The notes below the pieces were generated by a model, which was not told where the DNA came from, searched no databases, and saw only the letters and a list, made by a program, of their open reading frames with translations. Source: Nocardioides campestrisoli (lineage in GTDB: Bacteria; Actinomycetota; Actinomycetes; Propionibacteriales; Nocardioidaceae). Taken from it: 64,000 nucleotides of DNA. This document shows, piece by piece, positions 9,237 through 18,027 of this stretch; position 1 is the first letter of the stretch; the number at the start of each line of letters is the position of its first letter. A program made the translations under genes and the position numbers. Location: NCBI RefSeq assembly GCF_013624435.2, contig NZ_CP061768.1, positions 2,324,001 through 2,388,000 of the forward strand, read 5' to 3'.

Positions 9237-9854
9237 ACCTCGATCCTAGTGGAGGTCAGGACGGCCCGGGGCCGGTTCGCTCCAGCAACGCGACGCATTC
9301 GGCGTGGTGCGTCATCGGGAAGACGTTCATGGCCCTGAGCGAAGGGGCGATCGCTTGCGTGCGCCTGCGCTCACGGGGCCGAACGAGCCCGTGACCTGCT
9401 GCGATGCCGTTTTGAACGTCTGGTGACAGCGGCACCTCGTTGCGGGGCTTTGCGAATGAAAGGGAGCCCAATCCGAGCCCTCCTGCCGACGGTCGCAAAC
9501 GGCCGCAGCGCGTGGAGTGCATTCGAGGCTCGCGTCAAAAGGGCTGGCACTCCCCCGCCGACGAAAGGCACCAGAACGGAGCACCCGCACACGACTGAGT
9601 CTTCCGTTGCCGGGTCGCCTCGGAAGCAGGCAGGTCGGGGCGAAGGTTGTGGCCCGAAGGCTGGGGACTTGAACCTAGCCCCTCTGGGCGCCGTCACGGG
9701 CGTCGCGACCTACTGTGGTCCTGCGTTGGAAACTACCGATTCGCACGGTGCGATGAGGGATGCGCCCACGCTTCCGATCTCAGGATACCCGGCCTGGCAC
9801 CGAGTAGCGCGGGCCCAATGTGGACCGTAAGCGGTACCGGGTCGAATCCCCCTG
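9237..9854. other. Gene-poor stretch with a methyltransferase relic
   Basis: In about 620 bases the only recognisable item is the minus-strand TrmA/RumA-type C-terminal relic at 9270-9345. Open frames elsewhere have arginine- and proline-rich translations without family features. Two T-loop-like sequences (near 9670 and 9840) do not fold into a tRNA. I see nothing else in it. Confidence 0.45.
9270..9345 (-). pseudogene. Relic of a TrmA/RumA-type methyltransferase C-terminus, copy 2
   Basis: The minus-strand translation ends LRAMNVFPMTHHAECVALLE before a short tail and a stop. This matches the closing segment of TrmA/RumA-type 23S rRNA uracil-5-methyltransferases. Upstream the reading frame loses all resemblance, so catalytic domain and Fe-S/TRAM parts are missing. 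It is about three-quarters identical in DNA to the copy at 7676-7725, so the two are diverged repeats and not a recent duplication. Confidence 0.55.
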
Positions 9855-10142
9855 TCAGTCTTCGCCGGGCCCTCCACGAGCATCGCGCTGGCCACGGTCG
9901 TAGGCCTCAATGCCGCCCCCGAACCAAGAGCGGGGCGCCAGTTGAATGAGTGCGGTGTCGATGCCGAGCGAGTCGATGTTCTTGCGCGCGTCGGACAGCA
10001 GCGCCGCGAGCATCGGATTGTCGGGGCTTGGCCACGGCGGCTCAGGCATCTTCGCCGTTCGAGGAGTCGGCCAACTCCCCCGTCGCATGTCCTGCTCCCA
10101 GGTGTAGGTGGCAGCGTCTGCCCAGGGATTCGGCTCGGTCAC
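9855..10142 (-). CDS. Small hypothetical protein
   Basis: From a GTG at 10142 this reads 95 residues: a Trp- and Pro-rich start (VTEPNPWADAATYTWEQDM) and a helical second half (NPMLAALLSDARKNIDSLG) with a Gly/Asp-rich end. It is placed as a gene because amino-acid use is balanced and the opposite frames are arginine-rich. No family is recognised. The open frame extends further upstream, but there it faces the HNH gene leader and looks non-coding. It is divergent from the HNH-like gene, about 160 bases away. Confidence 0.4.
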   Translation of the reverse strand: MTEPNPWADAATYTWEQDMRRGSWPTPRTAKMPEPPWPSPDNPMLAALLSDARKNIDSLGIDTALIQLAPRSWFGGGIEAYDRGQRDARGGPGED

Positions 10143-10300
10143 AGCCGCAGACTGCCACGACCCACCCACCTCGTGACCCGCGGCGGGCAAGTCCGGGCGA
10201 GTGCGACCTTCGCGGTGAGATGACACAGGCCGAGGGAGCTCTCCGCACGGCAAGGTCGAGCGGAGTCCTGGAGACAGCATTGCGGACAAGGCGCGCATGG

Positions 10301-11221
10301 ATGCGTAACCTGCCGATCGTGAGCACTGAGGAAGGCGTCGATCCAGTGGACCCTCACGCGTACCGCTCGGGGACAAGGAGTGCGCTCTTCGAGATGGCGA
10401 AGGGAACGTGCTACTTCCCCGAATGCCGGACCAAGACCACCGTCTTCGTGAAACCGGGTCAGCCGTCGGTCAACGTCCACATCGCTCACATCGAAGGCGC
10501 CGAGCCCGGATCAGCTCGCTACCGCGCGGACATGACCAATGAGGAGCGCCGCTCATTCCCGAACCTCATCCTTCTCTGTGTTCCGCACCACGACTTGATT
10601 GACCACAAGGAGCCGGACGGCTACAGCGTTGACGTCCTGCGCGAGTGGAAGGCTGCTCGGGAGTCGGCTACCGGCGCTGACCTGATCGAGTTGAACGGCA
10701 TCACCGACGAGTGGCTGGGCGCTCTGATGGAGGCCGCAGTCCGCTCGGCTCGAGCCGAGCGTGCAGCCACAATCGAGGTCCGCAGCAGTGTGCTGATCGA
10801 GAATGGCACGAGCCTGATCATGGTGCCGCTCGGTAGTTACCCTGCAACCACCTCCGAAGTCGAGAAGTCTGTGTCGCTGACCGTTCGGTCGACCGGAGAG
10901 CTCCCCATCACCGTCGAGGGCATCTCGCTCTACTGGCGCCTGAACGGGGACCCGTCGGTCGAGAGCAAGCTAATGGGACGCGACGACTACGTGGGTACGA
11001 ACCCACGCATCCCTAAGCGGATTGAGGGTGGAGAGTCGGCAACCTGGATGTTCGCGATTGCGACGTTCGGGTGGTTCCACACTGCCTTCAAGTCGCAAGG
11101 CCACGAGATCACTCACTTCCGTTTCGACGTCGACCTGGGCGACGGTGAGGTGCTGAGCTCGGACCTGTACGGGATGGAGCTGATCCGGCCTCCATCTCGT
11201 GCGCCCGGCCCACGCACGTGA
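10301..11221 (+). CDS. HNH-endonuclease-like protein
   Basis: From the ATG at 10301 the product is 306 residues; in-frame starts further up (for example 10220) are possible. Residues 30-105 form an HNH-type treble-clef region: GTCYFPECRTKTTVFV supplies a Cys pair, HIAHIEGAEPGSARYRADM the first His part, and NLILLCVPHHDLIDHK the LC..HH end, as in nucleases whose histidine motif reads xHIRxxxPxGPR. The rest is a helical linker and a beta-rich C-terminal domain of about 160 residues (TVRSTGELPITVEGISLYWR) of unknown role, possibly ligand sensing. It stands directly before the SIR2-STAND gene on the same strand with a 181-base gap. A defence role is likely from context but not shown. Confidence 0.65.
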   Translation: MRNLPIVSTEEGVDPVDPHAYRSGTRSALFEMAKGTCYFPECRTKTTVFVKPGQPSVNVHIAHIEGAEPGSARYRADMTNEERRSFPNLILLCVPHHDLIDHKEPDGYSVDVLREWKAARESATGADLIELNGITDEWLGALMEAAVRSARAERAATIEVRSSVLIENGTSLIMVPLGSYPATTSEVEKSVSLTVRSTGELPITVEGISLYWRLNGDPSVESKLMGRDDYVGTNPRIPKRIEGGESATWMFAIATFGWFHTAFKSQGHEITHFRFDVDLGDGEVLSSDLYGMELIRPPSRAPGPRT

Positions 11222-11402
11222 TGACAGGCGCACGGCGTCAACCGGTCCGGATGACTCGTCAGTAGATGGACATCGTTCGAATCATCGAGCGACCCTCTGA
11301 CGCGCCGCGCACGGGGCGGCGGCGCAGAAGTTCGGCCTTGGACCAGGGTCGAGGTGTGATGACAAACCGATACCGGCGCACAGCGCCCCTGAACAGCCGA
11401 GA

Positions 11403-14400
11403 ATGGTGGGCGTGGTCACGACCGAGGCAAAGGCGCCGGCTTTCGAGCAACCGGACGAACGTACCTTCTTCAGCGAACTTCGTGACGAGCACGCCTCGTT
11501 CGTCCCTGTCGTCGGCTCAGGAATGTCCAAGGCAGCTGGCGCCCCTGGCTTCCCGGCCCTGATCGAGCACCTGATCACCCAGGCGGCGGCCATGACGGCA
11601 AATCTCACCGTCTCAGCTCCTGATCCGCCATTCGACGTCGTGGATGCCATTGCCGCCGAGCTAGGCGAAGAATGGGTTCAGCAACAGACAGCCGACTACT
11701 ACAGGGAATGCGAGCTGGCAACGACCCCCGCACTTCAGGCGCTGTCCAAGGTGGCCTCGGGACTCATCATCACCACCAACTACGACCTATCCGTAGAAGT
11801 CGCTGCCCGGTCCATCGGAATGGTGGCCGAAAGCCTGACTCTCGACCGATTCGACATCGCTATGAAGTCAGACTCTGGCGCGCTTCGCGTTCTGCATCTT
11901 CACGGCGTGTGCACCCTGCCAGGGACCATTGTTCTGACGAACGACTCCTACGCCAGGATCTTGGCGAGCGAGCAGTCGAGGCTGCTTCTGCGCGCTCTTG
12001 GAACCACGCACCGGTTCGTCTTTCTCGGCCACAGCCTGGACGTACGAGAAGAGCACATCCGTCGTGACCTGGCCTGGACCATGGACGCGGCGAGTTCTGC
12101 CCGCAAGCCACATCTCCTGATCACCAACGCATCCGCTACGGATCCGCAGGCGACCGAGTTCAAGGCGGAACTCGAAAACAGCGCGCGCATCGAAGTCGTT
12201 CAGTTCGCCGACCCCAAGAAGGAGTATCAGGCCGCCGTCCGGGCTGCTCACGCCATCGCGCGGCCCCCGGTAGTCGAGACCGCCGACCAGGCACCCCTCA
12301 TTGACCCTGCCGAGTTGGACGCCAACTACCTACCGCTCCCCATGGCCGAGGCAAGCCTCGTGAGTGAAGCCGGCGGGTTGGGTGCCTACACGGCAAAGAT
12401 TTGGCAGGAAGGCCAGATCCTGAGCACCGACCTGGACGACGCCGAGCTGCACATCGTCATCGAGGCCGAGGGAGGCGCAGGAAAGAGCCAGGAACTCTTG
12501 CAGATCGCGCATCGGTCAACGAAGCCAGCGCTGGTGCAGCACGTGGTCAACATCCAGATCGATCCGGGCTGGACGGACGCTGGTCCACGATTCGTCGCTG
12601 GGATGGCCAGCGCCCGCGCAACCCGGGTGGGGGTACCGAAGCTGACGCTCGAGGGACTTCGCGACGCCAGCTACACACTGCTCCTCGACGGTCTGGACGA
12701 AGTCCCTGCTGCGAACAGGCCACGCCTGCTTCAGTTACTCGCCGAGATCGCGCGTACCTACCCGCAGCATCGGATCGTCATCGCGTCACGTCCTCTACCT
12801 GAACTCACCGACCAGGAGACCTTCGTTCGGTGGACACCGATGACCGACATGGCCTGGGTGACCCGATACGCGGAGACCCGCGGAGTGTCCGAGCCCCAAC
12901 TCCTAGAGGCTCTCCCCCACACCGGCGATGTCAGCGACCTCATCGTCATCCCGATCTACGCAGCTGCAGCCGTGAGCCGGGTGTACGCCGGCACGCCGCT
13001 ACCAAGCACCGCCCTGGAACTCGTCTGCGACCTTGCCGATCGGCGACTCGGAATCGACACCCGCATCCAAGCCGCGCCGGAGACGGTTCGGGTATGGCTC
13101 GACCGCTTGGCTCTCGCACTGCAGAGGTGCGGCATTTCCGAACTGAGAGTGGACGAGCTGGTCAACAGCGGACTGCACGCCGACCTAGACCAGTTGGAGC
13201 CGACCCAGGAGACGTTGGGTGAGCTAGCCGCTCGAGCGCTCTTGCGCGACAGCGCCGGGGTCATCAGGTTCCCTGCCAACGTCATGAAGGAGGCGCGAGC
13301 AGCACGGGCGCTTCTTGACGCCGGAGAGCGTGGGCTCGAGATCCTGCGCCACCATGTCTTGATCGAGCTTGAGGTGCGAGACCTCGAAGGCCAGCCCGTG
13401 CGCGCGGTTCACCCGGCCTGGGTCAACGTCCTTGAGCTGTTACTTCCCGCCGCCGATGATCGGTGGCGCGAGGAGATCGTGCCTTTCGACCCCTGTCTCG
13501 TCGCCCGCGCAACCGGACCGGCGGCCACCAGCGAACAACGAGCTTGGGCGGTGCACCTGCTGTGGAAAACCTACGTCGCCCGTCGTGTGTGGCTGGAGCG
13601 TAGAGCCAGCGTCGGGAACGGGTCCAGCGATGGCGATGCGCTGGTTCGGCTGGTATCGCTCGAGGTACCCGTTGGCTTTGACGACACACTTCGCGCTGCC
13701 ACTACCGCCGAGGAACGCACCGTGCGCGGCAACGCGCTGGAACTGGTCCCGCATGTGCTGCCGCGCGACGAGGCGCTGCAGCTCCTCGTCACGGCGGTTC
13801 GCGATGAGGATGACGTGGTGCGGCGCCGCGCGGCCGCAGCCGGTTGGACAATGGCTGCCCTCTATCCGGATCTGCTCTCCGACAGCACCCTGATGGAGAA
13901 CTACGTGGAGGCCATGGCTGACCAGGCCGTCTCCGACACCGACAAGATGGCGGCCGAGACACTCATCGGCGTCGCGGTTGACCTGGCCCAGGAGGGTCGC
14001 GCGGTGGAGATCGCTTTGTCCTCCACGGGCAAGCTACGCCGTCACGCTGTGATGTCGTTGGCTCGCAGGGTCACGCGGAGCAGGCTCCTCGCGTTGCTGC
14101 GGAGTGCCGAGAGTGTCGACGGCGACCTGCTCGATGAACTCGTCGAGGATCGCACTCTTGGCCGCCGTCAACCCTGGGCCAGTCCGGACATCGCCGAACT
14201 TGCCCACATAGTGGCCGAGCGCCATGACGACACCTATTGGCACCACGACGCTCAGGACGTGCTGGCTGAGCAGCCGGTCGTGGCTTTTCAGGCCTTCCTC
14301 GATCATCCTGTGGGTGAAGAACTCCGCTACGAGCTGGGCGGCCGGCTCGTCATGGCGATGGACGAACCCCAGATCGAACGTCTCCTTGGTGTCCTGAATT

Positions 14401-15485
14401 CACGCGACTCCGAGCACCTTGGAGACCTCGACGTCCCCATCGACCCCTCGACGTGGGACGCCGACACCGTCGAGGTCGCGATCGAACTGTTGAGCGGCAC
14501 CCTCAACGCCCGCCGGAACCCACCAGCCTTCCCCTCGACCAGGCGTGTCCGAACCCAACACGAGGATGGAGGCAAACCCGAGACCGCTTCTGAGGTGTCA
14601 GACGACGAGTTGCGATCTGCCTTCGAGGACGAGGGCGTGGCGCGCGCCTTCAACCCAGAGACCAAGGCGGTGAGCCAACGCTTGTGGCTCATCCTTCGCG
14701 CCGGCGCCGAGCGCGAATTCACGTTGGACGCCGAGAAAGCCGGTCAACTGTTCAGATTCCTCCTCGACTGGTCGGATGCCGAGCTTGAGGCCTGGTTGGC
14801 CGACCAGTGGTCCGAAGCGGCTCGCGAGCGAATCGAGGCGGTCATCGCGGAGATGGACGCTCGACACCTGCCTCGCTTGGCCGAGCTTCTGCCAGGACCG
14901 TGGGCGCCCGACCTCGGTGAGCGCGTTCTGCAGGCCGTTGCTACCAGCGACGAGAGAAGCGGAAGAAAGTCGTCCCTCGCCCTCGCTGTTGGTGAGCGCA
15001 TGGGCGAAGACCCGCTCCGCGATAGCCTCCGCGACCACCACGGAACTGTCTGGGCCGACACTGTCCTTCTTCGCCTGGGTGACTGCGCCGCCGAGGCGCG
15101 GATGATCACACGACAGGCCGCGGCCCCGGCCAGCATTAGGCGCCACCCAAACGCCTACGACGAGGAGTGGTTCTCCAGCATCCGTTGCCCAGAGTCAGCA
15201 TCGTCACTAGCGGACCTCATCAAGGCAGCCCTGCAGGAGGGTGTCTCCACCAACGAGCTCGAACCCCTGTGCCGAGCGCTGGACCGGACTGCCGGCCCGC
15301 GCTCACTACGCATCTGGGAGCGACTCTCCCGCGACCCGGAGATCCCCAGCGCCTCGTTTCTCTACTACGAACGACGCGTTGCCCTTGCTGCGCAACTGGA
15401 GCAGCACTCTCCACCCGCTGCGATCACCGACGAGGAGCTCACGCGTCGAGTGGTCGACGCGGTGCGACTGACTCACCACAGGTAG
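11403..15485 (+). CDS. SIR2-NACHT (STAND) NTPase, probable anti-phage effector
   Basis: The protein has 1,360 residues in three parts. Residues 20-300 form a SIR2-like NAD-binding domain: GSGMS at 38-42, IITTNYD at about 121-127 and LHLHG at about 163-167. A NACHT-type NTPase follows, with Walker A EAEGGAGKSQEL at about 354-365 and Walker B LLLDGLDEVP at about 425-434, then the ASRP sensor. From about residue 600 to the end the protein is helical and HEAT/armadillo-like (HVLPRDEALQLLVTAVRDED), a typical sensor region. SIR2-STAND proteins (Avs5-like and related) deplete NAD+ when the sensor detects a phage protein, stopping the infected cell. The gene stands alone, with no obvious partner downstream. 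Subfamily assignment needs a profile search. Confidence 0.82.
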   Translation: MVGVVTTEAKAPAFEQPDERTFFSELRDEHASFVPVVGSGMSKAAGAPGFPALIEHLITQAAAMTANLTVSAPDPPFDVVDAIAAELGEEWVQQQTADYYRECELATTPALQALSKVASGLIITTNYDLSVEVAARSIGMVAESLTLDRFDIAMKSDSGALRVLHLHGVCTLPGTIVLTNDSYARILASEQSRLLLRALGTTHRFVFLGHSLDVREEHIRRDLAWTMDAASSARKPHLLITNASATDPQATEFKAELENSARIEVVQFADPKKEYQAAVRAAHAIARPPVVETADQAPLIDPAELDANYLPLPMAEASLVSEAGGLGAYTAKIWQEGQILSTDLDDAELHIVIEAEGGAGKSQELLQIAHRSTKPALVQHVVNIQIDPGWTDAGPRFVAGMASARATRVGVPKLTLEGLRDASYTLLLDGLDEVPAANRPRLLQLLAEIARTYPQHRIVIASRPLPELTDQETFVRWTPMTDMAWVTRYAETRGVSEPQLLEALPHTGDVSDLIVIPIYAAAAVSRVYAGTPLPSTALELVCDLADRRLGIDTRIQAAPETVRVWLDRLALALQRCGISELRVDELVNSGLHADLDQLEPTQETLGELAARALLRDSAGVIRFPANVMKEARAARALLDAGERGLEILRHHVLIELEVRDLEGQPVRAVHPAWVNVLELLLPAADDRWREEIVPFDPCLVARATGPAATSEQRAWAVHLLWKTYVARRVWLERRASVGNGSSDGDALVRLVSLEVPVGFDDTLRAATTAEERTVRGNALELVPHVLPRDEALQLLVTAVRDEDDVVRRRAAAAGWTMAALYPDLLSDSTLMENYVEAMADQAVSDTDKMAAETLIGVAVDLAQEGRAVEIALSSTGKLRRHAVMSLARRVTRSRLLALLRSAESVDGDLLDELVEDRTLGRRQPWASPDIAELAHIVAERHDDTYWHHDAQDVLAEQPVVAFQAFLDHPVGEELRYELGGRLVMAMDEPQIERLLGVLNSRDSEHLGDLDVPIDPSTWDADTVEVAIELLSGTLNARRNPPAFPSTRRVRTQHEDGGKPETASEVSDDELRSAFEDEGVARAFNPETKAVSQRLWLILRAGAEREFTLDAEKAGQLFRFLLDWSDAELEAWLADQWSEAARERIEAVIAEMDARHLPRLAELLPGPWAPDLGERVLQAVATSDERSGRKSSLALAVGERMGEDPLRDSLRDHHGTVWADTVLLRLGDCAAEARMITRQAAAPASIRRHPNAYDEEWFSSIRCPESASSLADLIKAALQEGVSTNELEPLCRALDRTAGPRSLRIWERLSRDPEIPSASFLYYERRVALAAQLEQHSPPAAITDEELTRRVVDAVRLTHHR

Positions 15486-15655
15486 CGGGGGGCTCCTGGT
15501 AGCCGCCTCCTGCAGACAAGAGAGGTTCTCGTCAGCGATTGAGTCTGGCCAGGTCGTCCCGGCGACCAGCACGTCCAACCCCAGCCCATCGGCGGAAATG
15601 GACAGGCCGGCGTGGACGACTGCCGTGGCCGCCAGACTCAACGCGCCAAGAGGCA
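15486..15655. other. Target sequence left of the IS256 element
   Basis: Between the SIR2-STAND stop and the IS256 end, the minus strand has a coding-like stretch (SLAATAVVHAGLSISADGLG followed by DVLVAGTTWPDSIADE). If the two flanks of the IS256 element are joined after removing one target copy, the frame continues for about 20 more codons. This may be the remains of a gene disrupted by the insertion; the family is not recognised. Confidence 0.3.
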
Positions 15656-15955
15656 AGTTGAGTCCCCGATAGTGGTGTAGCGCGGCCGCCGAGATCGTCA
15701 CCGGCGTGTACGGAAGACGTAGATGCGGCCACCGCGTGATCCTTCGAGTGAACCTCTCACAGAACCCTCGAACGGAGTCATCACGATGACCGCACCACAC
15801 ATTCTCGACCCTGCCGGCCTGCTGGGTGAAGCCCTGGCCGAGGCGAGTCCGGATCTGATGCGTTCGCTGCTGCAGACGATCATCAACGCCCTGTGTCGAC
15901 GCTCCTCGAAATCTAGGCCAGTAGCGCTCTCCGAAAAGTAGGCCACCCGACCACG

Positions 15956-17209
15956 ATGGATTGGGTGATGACAGTGGAGGACTGGGCTGAGATCCGGCGT
16001 CTGCATGCGCAGGAGCAGATGTCGATCCGGGCGATAGCCAGGCATCTGGGGATCGCCCGGGACACGGTCACGAGGGCGGTGAACTCCCCTGCCCCGCCGC
16101 GGTACGTCCGACCGAAGGCGCCCTCGGTGTTCGACGTCTACGAGCCGCGGGTGCGGGAACTGTTGAAGGAGTTCCCGACGATGCCGGCCTCAGTGCTGGC
16201 CGAACGGGTGGGCTGGCAAGGGTCGACGTCGTGGTTCCGCAAACAGGTCGCGGTGCTGCGGGTCGACTACGCACCCCGCGACCCTGCGGACCGGTTGGAG
16301 TACCGGCCCGGCGATCAGGCCCAGTGCGACCTGTGGTTCCCACCGGTCATGATCCCGCTGGGTCCAGGACAATCTGGTGCCCCGCCGGTGCTGGTGATCG
16401 TGTCCTCGTATTCCCGGTTCATCACCGCGACCATGCTGCCCTCGCGTACGACCGGTGACCTGCTGGCCGGCATGTGGGAGCTGTTGTTGACCCAGCTCGG
16501 TGCGGTGCCGCACAGGTTGATCTGGGACAACGAGGCAGGCATCGGGCGCCGGAACCGCTACGCCGAAGGGGTGGCCGGGTTCTGCGGCACCCTGGCCACC
16601 CGGATCGTGCAGCTCAAACCGTTCGACCCTGAGTCCAAGGGGATCGTGGAACGCGCCAATCGCTACCTGGAAACCTCGTTCCTGCCCGGGCGGACCTTCA
16701 CCAGCCCCGCGGACTTCAACACCCAACTCACCGCCTGGCTCCCGGTCGCCAACGCCCGCACCGTGCGGCGACTCGGGGGCCGCCCCGCCGAGCTGGCAGC
16801 GATCGACCGGGCCGCGATGCTGGCTCTGCCCCCGATGCCACCCGCGACCGGGTTCCACACCCGGGTCCGGCTGCCACGCGACTACTACGTCCGGGTCGCC
16901 GGCAACGACTACTCCGTCGACCCGACCGTGATCGGACGGATGGTCGAGGTCCATGCCGACCTGTCCACCGTGCAGGTCACCTGCCAGGACCAGGTCGTGG
17001 CCAACCATGCCCGCAGCTGGGGCACTGCCGCGACCATCACCGACCCGGCCCACGTGGACACCGCTCGACGGATGCGTGAGGACTACGGGCGTCCGGCGGC
17101 ACCGACCGGTAGTGACCTGCTGCGCGACCTGGCCGACTACGACACCGCCTTCGGTGTCGACCTGCCCGACCAGGGCGGACTGGACGACACCAACGGCGAG
17201 GTGGCCTGA
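15956..17209 (+). CDS. istA: IS21-family transposase IstA
   Basis: The protein has 417 residues. An N-terminal helix-turn-helix (MSIRAIARHLGIARDTVTRA, about residues 22-41) binds the element ends. The integrase-core domain has the catalytic triad: Asp in QAQCDLWFPP (about 123), Asp in IWDNEAGIG (about 184), and Glu in ESKGIVERANRYLET (about 228). The C-terminal beta domain (YYVRVAGNDYSVDPTVIGR) is also standard. IstA cuts and joins the element ends, and needs IstB for target choice. The stop overlaps the istB start as TGATG, so the two are translationally coupled. Confidence 0.95.
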   Translation: MDWVMTVEDWAEIRRLHAQEQMSIRAIARHLGIARDTVTRAVNSPAPPRYVRPKAPSVFDVYEPRVRELLKEFPTMPASVLAERVGWQGSTSWFRKQVAVLRVDYAPRDPADRLEYRPGDQAQCDLWFPPVMIPLGPGQSGAPPVLVIVSSYSRFITATMLPSRTTGDLLAGMWELLLTQLGAVPHRLIWDNEAGIGRRNRYAEGVAGFCGTLATRIVQLKPFDPESKGIVERANRYLETSFLPGRTFTSPADFNTQLTAWLPVANARTVRRLGGRPAELAAIDRAAMLALPPMPPATGFHTRVRLPRDYYVRVAGNDYSVDPTVIGRMVEVHADLSTVQVTCQDQVVANHARSWGTAATITDPAHVDTARRMREDYGRPAAPTGSDLLRDLADYDTAFGVDLPDQGGLDDTNGEVA

Positions 17210-18027
17210 TGCCCACCAAGAAGAGCTCCGCCGCCGCGACGAGCGCGTCCGTGGAGTCGGTCAAGCAGATCGAGTATCTGTCCCGGGCGTTGAAGGCGCC
17301 CCGGATCCGGGAAGCCGCCACCCGGCTGGCCGACCAAGCGAGGGAGGCGTCCTGGACCCACGAGGAGTACTTGGCAGCGGTGCTGTCACGAGAGGTGTCG
17401 GCCCGCGACGCCGCCGGGGCAGAGCACCGCATCCGTGCCGCCGGGTTCCCCGGACGCAAGTCGCTCGAGGACTTCAACCTTGAGCACCAACCCGCCCTCA
17501 AACGTGACGTCGTGGCCCACCTGGCCACCGCGACGTTCATCGACGCCGCCCAGAACCTGGTGCTCCTCGGCCCGCCCGGGACCGGGAAAACCCACCTGGC
17601 CATCGGACTGGGCATCAAGGCCGCCCACGCCGGACACCGGGTGCTGTTCGCAACCGCCACCGACTGGGTCACCCGACTCCAAGAAGCCCACGCCACCGGA
17701 CGACTCGGCAACGAGCTGGCCCGGCTACGCCGCTACGGGCTGATCATCGTCGACGAGGTCGGCTACATCCCCTTCGAGCAAGACGCCGCGAACCTCTTCT
17801 TCCAGCTCGTGTCCTCACGCTACGAACACGCCTCACTGATCCTGACCAGCAACCTGCCCTTCGCCCGCTGGGGCGACGTATTCGGCGACCAAGTCGTCGC
17901 CGCGGCCATGATCGACCGCATCGTCCACCACGCCGACGTCCTCACGCTGAAGGGCAGCTCCTACCGACTCAAGGACACCGGCATCGCGACACTTCCCTCA
18001 GCACGAGCCGAGAACACGGCACAATGA
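17209..18027 (+). CDS. istB: IS21-family helper ATPase IstB
   Basis: The protein has 272 residues and is a DnaC/DnaA-like AAA+ ATPase. After the N-terminal helical domain, the signature FIDAAQNLVLLGPPGTGKTH contains the Walker A (about residues 123-131). Walker B lies in LIIVDEVGYIPF, sensor 1 in LILTSNLPFARW, and the end is IVHHADVLTLKGSSYRL. IstB assembles on DNA and directs IstA to the target. The gene is intact and follows istA with a one-base overlap. The 64 bases after its stop form the right end of the element. Confidence 0.95.
   Translation: MPTKKSSAAATSASVESVKQIEYLSRALKAPRIREAATRLADQAREASWTHEEYLAAVLSREVSARDAAGAEHRIRAAGFPGRKSLEDFNLEHQPALKRDVVAHLATATFIDAAQNLVLLGPPGTGKTHLAIGLGIKAAHAGHRVLFATATDWVTRLQEAHATGRLGNELARLRRYGLIIVDEVGYIPFEQDAANLFFQLVSSRYEHASLILTSNLPFARWGDVFGDQVVAAAMIDRIVHHADVLTLKGSSYRLKDTGIATLPSARAENTAQ

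Noticed and set aside
9423..9830. A 135-residue open frame in the gene-poor stretch
   Set aside because: The translation has no recognisable domain, no ribosome site and a composition like random GC-rich DNA.
9655..9860. Two T-loop-like sequences (reverse complement near 9670, plus strand near 9840) as possible tRNAs
   Set aside because: The T-stems do not pair properly and no cloverleaf can be built on either strand.
9950..10300. Extended N-terminus of the HNH-like protein
   Set aside because: The translation from 9950 is Cys/Arg/Pro-rich and faces a small gene on the other strand; family-like sequence begins only near the ATG at 10301.
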